Shown here: piece by piece, positions 57,435 to 64,000 of the stretch
Numbering within the stretch: position 1 is the first letter of the stretch
How the letters are laid out: the number at the start of each line of letters is the position of its first letter
Source of the DNA: Angiostrongylus vasorum
Lineage: Eukaryota > Nematoda > Chromadorea > Rhabditida > Metastrongylidae
Reading direction: 5' to 3'
DNA: 64,000 nucleotides
NCBI GenBank assembly: GCA_018806985.1
Contig: JADANN010000198.1
Location: 1,039,501-1,103,500, forward strand
Translations under genes and position numbers: made by a program
The notes under the pieces: model-generated
What the model was told of the DNA's origin: nothing
What the model saw: only the letters and a program-made list of their open reading frames with translations
The model's database searches: none

Positions 57435-58985
57435 CTTGGTGAGCAAACGCGAGGTTTTTATTACAGCATATGTTCTTTCACAATAGCCGGCGTTTCGGTG
57501 GTTTCGCCTGCACCTGAGCCTTGAAGGGGTCAGATTGACAAGCAGTCTACTCAGCTAAACACTTCCATAAACTCGGCGGATGAAAAATTAGTGCACAGAC
57601 TCCCATTCGCATAACAAACAACTTTTTTAAACAATCGCCCGGTCTTACTTTAAAGCGAAAGCTGAGGTTAAAGGAAGATTGATTTTTAAGTATTGTTACA
57701 CTCTATGCTAGCTGATAATGATGTCGACTGACGTAGGATGGCCTGTACGGACAAAAAACAAGTTGTTATCAAAGAACAGTTACTATCAACAACAATCGTC
57801 CTATGTAATGGAAGCATTGCCAAGTGAGATCACTTCACTCGAGCGGCGCTCCACTGGATTCGAGTCGGTGCGATCACGCAAACCCACATCGGAAGAAGGA
57901 ATAACTATGGTCAATCGACTCAGGTCATTCCGGCTCTGAAGAAAGCAAGAACGCCAAGACGTTGGCCGAATAAAGTTTTCTAATCTAAATCGTGTTAACT
58001 TATCGATGAAAGGATACCATTTTGTTATTTGTAAGCCTCATAGTTATTTGGTGGAGACCACCCACACAGTGTCCCGTATGACTGAGAAATGTGCTTGGCT
58101 CGGGCCAAAAAATCAGCTTGAGCTATGGCACGAGGTTACGCATGATCACAAGGCACTCTGGATTCATTTTTATATTTCTTGATTCAGTCAGAAATCTCTC
58201 AAGAGCTTTGTGCACTGATGTCCTCGATTCCCCCTGCGAGGATAGTGACTTTTACTTCAAAATCTTGCCCGTTATGTCTCTGTTTCCTATGGGTCCATAG
58301 TGGAGTATTTTAATTTAAGTTTAATTTTACCGATAAGGTGTTGATTTATAGGACGCATAGTGGTCTACTCGTTTCGCCGACGTATTCGCCCCCACACGCT
58401 GAACAAGGGATCAGATAAACCATACCCGAACTCATAGAATCACCGTCTCTACCGCTGGGGCATATTGTCCAAGTTTATGCTGTGTATAGGCGGTCATACA
58501 GACGGCAGCGAAGTAGCCTGCGTCTTAGAGCGCTCGGTGGAATTTCAATCATTGCTGCCGAATTCTCTAGACCGGCGGCCCCTTTTAAGGAACGTTTTTT
58601 AGCCACACTTATTTCGTTGGAAATAGGGCGCAACGAAAACGGGACTCTATTCTCACCGAATTCTCGCTAGAGTTATCGTTTGGCATCGTAGTTCTTTCTT
58701 TACAGTTACTCCGAGGAGCTACAGTTTCGTGGCCATCGGAAATGCCTAATTGCCGTGGCAATTTCAAGGATTCTTCCGTCCGTGGCCCGTAACAAAAATA
58801 GAGCTGAAGCACTAAATGGTTGTGCACAACAATAAGAAACGTTCCCTGGAAAACAAGGCCCAAACAATGAAGTTGTTTGCAAATCTTGAATATTTACAGA
58901 CGAAACTTTCAAACTCTTTAATCATTATCGCCCGAAAAAGTTCCGCTCCAACTTCACAGAGGCGCAAAAATGTGGTGTGCGAGAG
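57435..58985 (-). mobile_element. PLE copy 2a, 3' half
   Basis: Left terminal repeat from GAGCAAACGCGAGGTTTTTATT (57441), then on the minus strand the endonuclease remnant near 58700-58350 (matching 48682-48416 of copy 1) and the linker (58863-58609, ESLKLPRQLGISDGHETVAP). More diverged than copy 1. Confidence 0.78.
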
Positions 58986-58999
58986 GTTCGAGTGCTGAT

Positions 59000-61185
59000 A
59001 ACGTCAGAAAACATTAGATTACGGTTAGTAACAAAGGTGGGAAGTTTGTAGTAACTCTTCGCCACTTAGATATCGGGATAACGAAAAAGTATCTTGAAGA
59101 TGCTTTCCTTTCCCAGCCATCACCTGAAAAAAGAATTCAAAGGTCAATATCGGAAATTGAATAACGAATGGGCTAAAATAGCGGAAGCTGCCGGTTTAAA
59201 ATCATCAATTATTTCTCAACCCAAAGCTTAATTATCAAAATGTCCCGATTCATACTTACTTATCAAAACTCATAAGTTAGCACCCCGTCTTGCGTCTAAC
59301 GATCCACCAATATTCAGTGTTAAACTTCAACCATAATCCCTACCCAGTTGTTGAAACATATCCCAGTCCATCTCACGAACACCCAGATGTTCCTGGATCG
59401 TTTACGTGATGGAGTCCTTCGACGTTACCGCTTTTTTTATAAAAACGTGATGAATGACTACGCTATGCAAGCCATTCTCGAAGACCTAGTACAATACGAA
59501 GGAGCAATAAACATGTGTAGTTTCTCGATTCAGCAGTCGATGGTCATCTTAAAGGAATGCTTAAAGTGATCGATTTTCAGATGGCCTGGAAAATATTACG
59601 CACAAATGAGAGCGCTGGGAATGGGGGAAGAGACTGGGTCCAAGTCCTATCCCCACATTGATATCTAAGGTCGAAGTACCAGTAATCGATCCCCGGTGAT
59701 TACTCTACTGCAAATATATGATTCACATAATACCCTGCCATTAAGAAAGAATAGACGGATCTGCTACATACAACAGAAGATCAACAGATGTTTTGAGTTG
59801 TTGAATGGGTAGCCAGAATGCATTAAGTTTACGAGAGAGAATCTGAAAGAAAACTGGCTTCCATTTCTGAACGTTAAAATTTACCCATCTGAAAACGGCT
59901 ATGTCACCAAGTGACCAGAAGCCAAATAGTAAAAAAAATGTTGGTTCATTGCCCCTTCTCTCACCCCTCTCACACCAAAAGGACGCTTGTAAGGAACATG
60001 TTTCGAACAGCCACCACTGTGTGCACAGCAGGAAAGCAAAAGGAAGAGTCTTTGAAATTGGCGCAGCAACTAGCCATTTCCAATGGCTACGAAGCTGTAG
60101 ACCCTCGTGACAGCCATGGAAGAACAACCGCGCCTCTAAACGATAACTCTATCGAGAATAAGGTCCCGTTTATCCTGCCCTTTATTTCCAACTAGATAAA
60201 TGCAGCTATAAAACATTGCTTAAAAGGGGCCGGTCCAAAGGATTTGGCAGCAATGAATGAAATTCCATCGAGCACTCTCAGACCGTGTGTATGACCATCT
60301 GTGCGAAGCACGTAGTCGCATAATGTGCCTTAACGAGAGAGACAATAATTGCATGAGTTCGGGTTCAGTTAATCTGATCTGCTATAAACTATGCGCGAAC
60401 GAAGACATTGACTAAATGGGTAGACCACTCTATGTGTGTGTAAAAGAACACCCAGTCGGTAAATTTAAAGTTAAACTAGATGCTCCACTAGATGGACCTA
60501 AGACACAGAGGCATAACATGGATGATTTTGAAGTAGAAGTTACCCTTCTCGCCCAGGAATCAAAGGCTTCTGTTTTAACCTTTTTAGCTTTTTTACTTAC
60601 TGCTTACTTTTTTTGATGGCAGGGTATATTGCGAAATATAACTATAACGAAGCTGAGATATTTGCAAAACTCTGGACCGCAGGTGCTTGCAGTGGGGAAC
60701 GAACGCGCTATTGTCCTTTCCGGGGAGTAACGCGTTCACCACCACACCATGCGGGTCCTTCGTTTCGCCTGTCTCTCAGCTAATTCTATCGATCTTTTTA
60801 TAGAAAATAACTATAGCCTCAGCTTAACTGGGTTCAATGCCGATTTGGACTCTCCAGATCAATCCCGTTGACGGGTGATTGCTGATGGCAAAGGTGACAT
60901 TACTGATCCATGTGAACTCTGTGCAGTTGGTCTCCAAGTAACGTACTGAGTGGAAGTCTCATAGAGAGCGAAGAGAGTGCGCGAATACGCTGTGTTGTTT
61001 TCGATGCGACTAAAGTCTCGTTTCCGTGACTTTCCTATTAGGGTTGTGGAGGTGTTTAGCTGAGTAGGTTATAGTCAACTTGACCCTTCTAGGCTCTGAA
61101 GAAAGCGAAATCCACCGAACCAGCATTTTTGTGAATAGAGAGTAAATTAACAACCTCGCGTGTGCTCATCAACAAAACACCGAAT
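59000..61185 (+). mobile_element. PLE copy 2b, opposite orientation, interrupted by a SINE
   Basis: Plus-strand remnants in normal order: polymerase N-terminal part (59040-59340), LLKHIPVHLTNTQMFLDRLR at 59348-59410, linker 59911-60195 (LVRNMFRTATTVCTAG), endonuclease 60290-60540 (NCMSSG, MGRPLYVCVKEHPVGKF), then a family E SINE, then the right terminal repeat 60905-61185. Many stops. It faces copy 2a head to head, so the pair is bounded by outward-reading terminal repeats. Confidence 0.78.
60610..60900. mobile_element. SINE family E with its two halves in opposite orientation
   Basis: 60610-60800 matches the family in minus orientation. From about 60805 the block TGGGTTCAATGCCGATTTGG through CCCGTTGACGGGTGATTGC is in plus orientation, the reverse of its arrangement at 34990-35100. 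It sits inside the PLE between endonuclease and terminal repeat. Confidence 0.65.
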
Positions 61186-62300
61186 GGTTAATTTATAGGG
61201 TTTGCCTGATTAGCAAGACGTGTGCTCAGAGATTGACCCAGAGGTGAATACTTTGGATTTTTTTGAACTCAGTGATGAACGTCTGGCCCTTTGGAAATAC
61301 TAATGTTGGAGAGCGTGCATCTACAGTTCATTGCTTGTTTTCTAGTTTAAATAACACCTATAGATGTCTTTTCAATGATTCACCACCTTATCGCAGTGGA
61401 CACAGGTCAGTAATTGTCGAACTTCGGTGTCGAACTACATCAGAGACATGCGTGTATTCTGCAATGTAGAGGGTACTCTCTCAATGAGCAACACCCACTA
61501 GCCAACGAAATAAACTCGTCCAGAAAAATAGTTCGCTGTCACTTATTAATTGTTGAGGATTGCTTTTCCAAGGCAGACGTCTAGCACGACGGTCTCTCTC
61601 GTATAAGCAACCGGTTGATTACAAAACGTCTCTGTAAGAATTCCCGTGCACTGCAATAAACAATGAGAAAACGAACTCATAAGGGGCCCTATCAGGTATA
61701 ATGACTCCCCATCTGAGTCATATTGTGGCTATTGCGTCGTCGGGATGGAATAGACCAGGTTTTATATCCTAGAAAAGAACTGTAGATCCTAACGCTTTTC
61801 AACTGGATTGACAAATCTTGCTCCAATGATTGACCGCATCAACGTGGCGATGGACGTCCCTTTGAAATTTAAATGCATAACAGATAGCCTGTACACCACC
61901 TAACGCGGTTAGCTAGGCCTTACCGTATGAAACCCATCCCATGACGGCAACAATCTTCTACGAAAGCGGGCCACTACAGCCAGTAATAACGAACGAAGTT
62001 TATAAATAGAAATTGGCAAGACAGTTTTTAGAAAAACTGTGGAAGTCCTAACTGCAAGTCATCAGTTATAAATAAATAAATAAATAAATATAAATATGAG
62101 CATAATCTCATTAATACAATAGCTTTCTGTATATCCCCAAGCCGAATGACGCAGTTCGTTTGACGTAGGCACAAATTGTGCACATACAATTTCAAGGGCT
62201 TAAACTGAAAAACCTTCATTTTTACTTTCTATTTAAGTGCCATTCGACTTTATAGCACATAAAAGAAAAAAGGACAATGAATTAAAACCAAACAAGAATG
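61186..62300. other. No gene recognised; short AAAT repeat
   Basis: 62067-62092 is an (AAAT)n run. The open frame at 61263-61469 (+) has no recognisable domain. Confidence 0.45.
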
Positions 62301-63669
62301 ATAGTAACCAGTGGGAAATAAAAGGATCATGTTAACATATCAATTATTAACCTCTGCTTAGCTGGAGATGAGCCTCATTATGGAAAGGATAAATTAGGGA
62401 GAACAGACCTAACAATTAAAACTCGAATTGAAAATACACATTGGGCAAACAATTTCGGAGTGAAGAGCGGATGAATGCGAGAGTTTGAAACGAGGTGTAG
62501 AGTAGGGATGTATACGAAGAAAACGACGAGCATTTTCAACGAAATCCAGACAAATAAAAGTGAGAGCAAAACACCCAAGTTATGGAAAACTAGAGTCAAA
62601 TTAGCAGAGAGGATGAACAGATATCGCACTGAGGAGGGATGCGTAACTGAGAGCTGTACAAAGGAAAAAAACACACACACACAAACTCACATACACACAC
62701 ACATGAAACCGTACTAACAAAATATTGTGATGGGAAAATGCACCTTCTATTCGTAATATCATTGCGCATAACGAATTTTGGCCAATGCATATCGTCATGA
62801 AAGCCCGCGCACGCATTCGACTCCACTCAGTCTTAGTTTAGATACGATTTCTAATAGTATGTTAAGCCAACAATGAACATAATCCGTTGTAAGTGGCAAA
62901 AATGGGTAATTAAAGATGAATTTCAAGTGGTTAGTTATTAATAAAAGAAAAGCCGTAAATTACGGCACGGTCTGAGATGAGAATAGTTGGCACATTTTGT
63001 TTACAACAGAACAACGAAAATCACAAAAAAAAGAGGTGATGCGGTCTTACCCATAACCGCTACTGAAAAGAAAAACATACGTTGAACACATAGCGCAAGA
63101 AAACAGCCAAAATGAGTGTAGTGGAAGATAATGCACAACATACACAAGAAAAAAAAACCATGAAGAAGACAAAGGAAGTAAAACTCGTGTCTGTACAGCA
63201 CTTTACGGACTGAGATCCAACATAGGTCAATGCTGCATGAAATCAACAACGACGACGGATGGATGATCACAGGATGAATTAAGCTAAAACTGAAGGAGAT
63301 TCATACCACAACGAGGACCATATTACTACCAAGTGTTACACACATTGCATCGCAGACATGACGAATAGGGTGAGTGAGGATGAGCGGATGAGGAAGATGC
63401 CAATGAATACGAATGTGAACGAACACGATGATATTAACAATACAATTATACACAATCATGTGGAACCAAAAATCGGTAACCACTTTGAAAGGATTCGAGA
63501 GATAGCAGTAAAACATGCAAACCTAGCTATTCATCTACATATACACATCTGTGGAGTGAAATGTGTGAAACATAACACTAATCGACCACCCTGATTAACC
63601 AGGGTACTATCACCCGACAAGAAACGTGATTTTCGACAAATTGGTCGCTAGCCTTTACAACCTTGAACC
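62301..63669 (-). other. Probable 3' UTR of the gene entering from the right
   Basis: A/T-rich sequence downstream (on the minus strand) of the last coding exon at 63791-63670, with a (CA)n run at 62670-62701. Open frames in it are low-complexity. The extent of the UTR is inferred. Confidence 0.3.
62670..62701 (+). repeat. CA microsatellite
   Basis: ACACACACACACAAACTCACATACACACACACA tract. Confidence 0.8.
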
Positions 63670-63791
63670 CTATCGAGAATAATTACTCATGGCGTGTGGT
63701 GGTGGCGGAACACGCTGATGACTTGTGGGTATCACTGCGTATTGTGCCATGATCGGAATGTGGTCGGATGGCACATGTGGGTGCGGAAAAC
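63670..63791 (-). CDS. Last coding exon of a gene continuing past the right edge, unknown product
   Basis: After the acceptor TATATGTTGCAG (63792-63803) the minus strand is open for 39 codons to TAG with strong coding character: FPHPHVPSDHIPIMAQYAVI, then a proline-rich end VPPPPHAMSNYSR. The exon starts in phase with two bases of a split codon. Upstream to the window edge is intron. A His/Pro-rich C-terminus is seen in several transcription and RNA-binding factors, but I cannot name the family. Confidence 0.6.
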
Positions 63792-64000
63792 CTGCAACAT
63801 ATAGAAACACCTGATCTAATTTCATAACACCTTGCAAGAACTGTGCTACAGACTATCAACCGTGACTTTAATAACTAAAACACTATAGGACAACTGCGGC
63901 TATCAGATACCACATATGAATATTTCGTAAGTGATATCTAAAGATTGCCTTCTAAAAGAATTCCTCAAGAAACAACACACACCGATGATCTTATTTTGAG

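Noticed and set aside
62475..63594. Lys/His/Thr-rich plus-strand open frames
   Set aside because: Low complexity, overlapping a CA repeat and probable 3' UTR of the minus-strand gene.
1..64000. CRISPR arrays, bacterial operons, rRNA or genuine tRNA genes
   Set aside because: None seen; repeated tRNA-like heads all belong to dispersed SINEs.

Overview
This is eukaryotic nuclear DNA, most likely from a parasitic strongylid nematode of the hookworm type. Coding sequence is split into short exons with TTTTCAG/TTCCAG-type acceptors, the one clear gene start that sits directly on an acceptor fits spliced-leader trans-splicing, and the gaps and introns are filled with RTE retrotransposons, tRNA-derived SINEs, a mariner element and Penelope-like elements (PLEs). 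The organism is inferred from these traits and not from any search. I see no bacterial genes, operons or CRISPR arrays.

Four host genes could be assembled exon by exon by reading splice sites and phases; most of their exons are too short to show up as long open frames. (1) 7864-8761 (+): a three-exon VAMP/synaptobrevin R-SNARE. (2) 20474-9340 (-): a divergent Ras-like small GTPase ending in a CCFL prenylation box, with its last exon about 7.5 kb from the rest because nested RTE elements fill the last intron. (3) 31703-22967 (-): a STAT transcription factor (coiled coil, DNA-binding core, linker, SH2, C-terminal tail). (4) 37841-50685 (+): an 11-exon APMAP/strictosidine-synthase-like membrane protein of about 413 residues, with a GC-AG intron and a PLE in intron 10. 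A fifth gene enters from the right edge on the minus strand; only its last exon (63791-63670) and a possible long 3' UTR are visible.

Repeats by region: 0.5-7.8 kb carries a small palindrome with PLE-like tips, a tandem duplication split by a SINE with a clean 11-bp target duplication, RTE-tailed SINEs, a dead mariner and an inverted SINE pair. 10-16.7 kb is an RTE (family B) split by a complete second RTE (family A). 28.6 and 34.8 kb share a duplicated block of about 0.4 kb. 48-50.3 kb is a PLE with reverse transcriptase, GIY-YIG endonuclease and inverted terminal repeats. 51.9-54.3 kb is a second family B RTE with a palindromic 3' tip. 57.4-61.2 kb is a composite of two PLE copies joined head to head with a SINE inside one arm.

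The most interesting pattern is a recurring hammerhead-ribozyme-like core (CUGANGA, short hairpin, GAAAC-GUH, then bases that can pair with those before the core). It lies in both PLE terminal repeats and in degenerate form at about seven further places, including the palindrome at an RTE tip. Other notable points are the shared 3' tail of an RTE and a SINE family, and one-base reading-frame conflicts in two otherwise healthy-looking genes.
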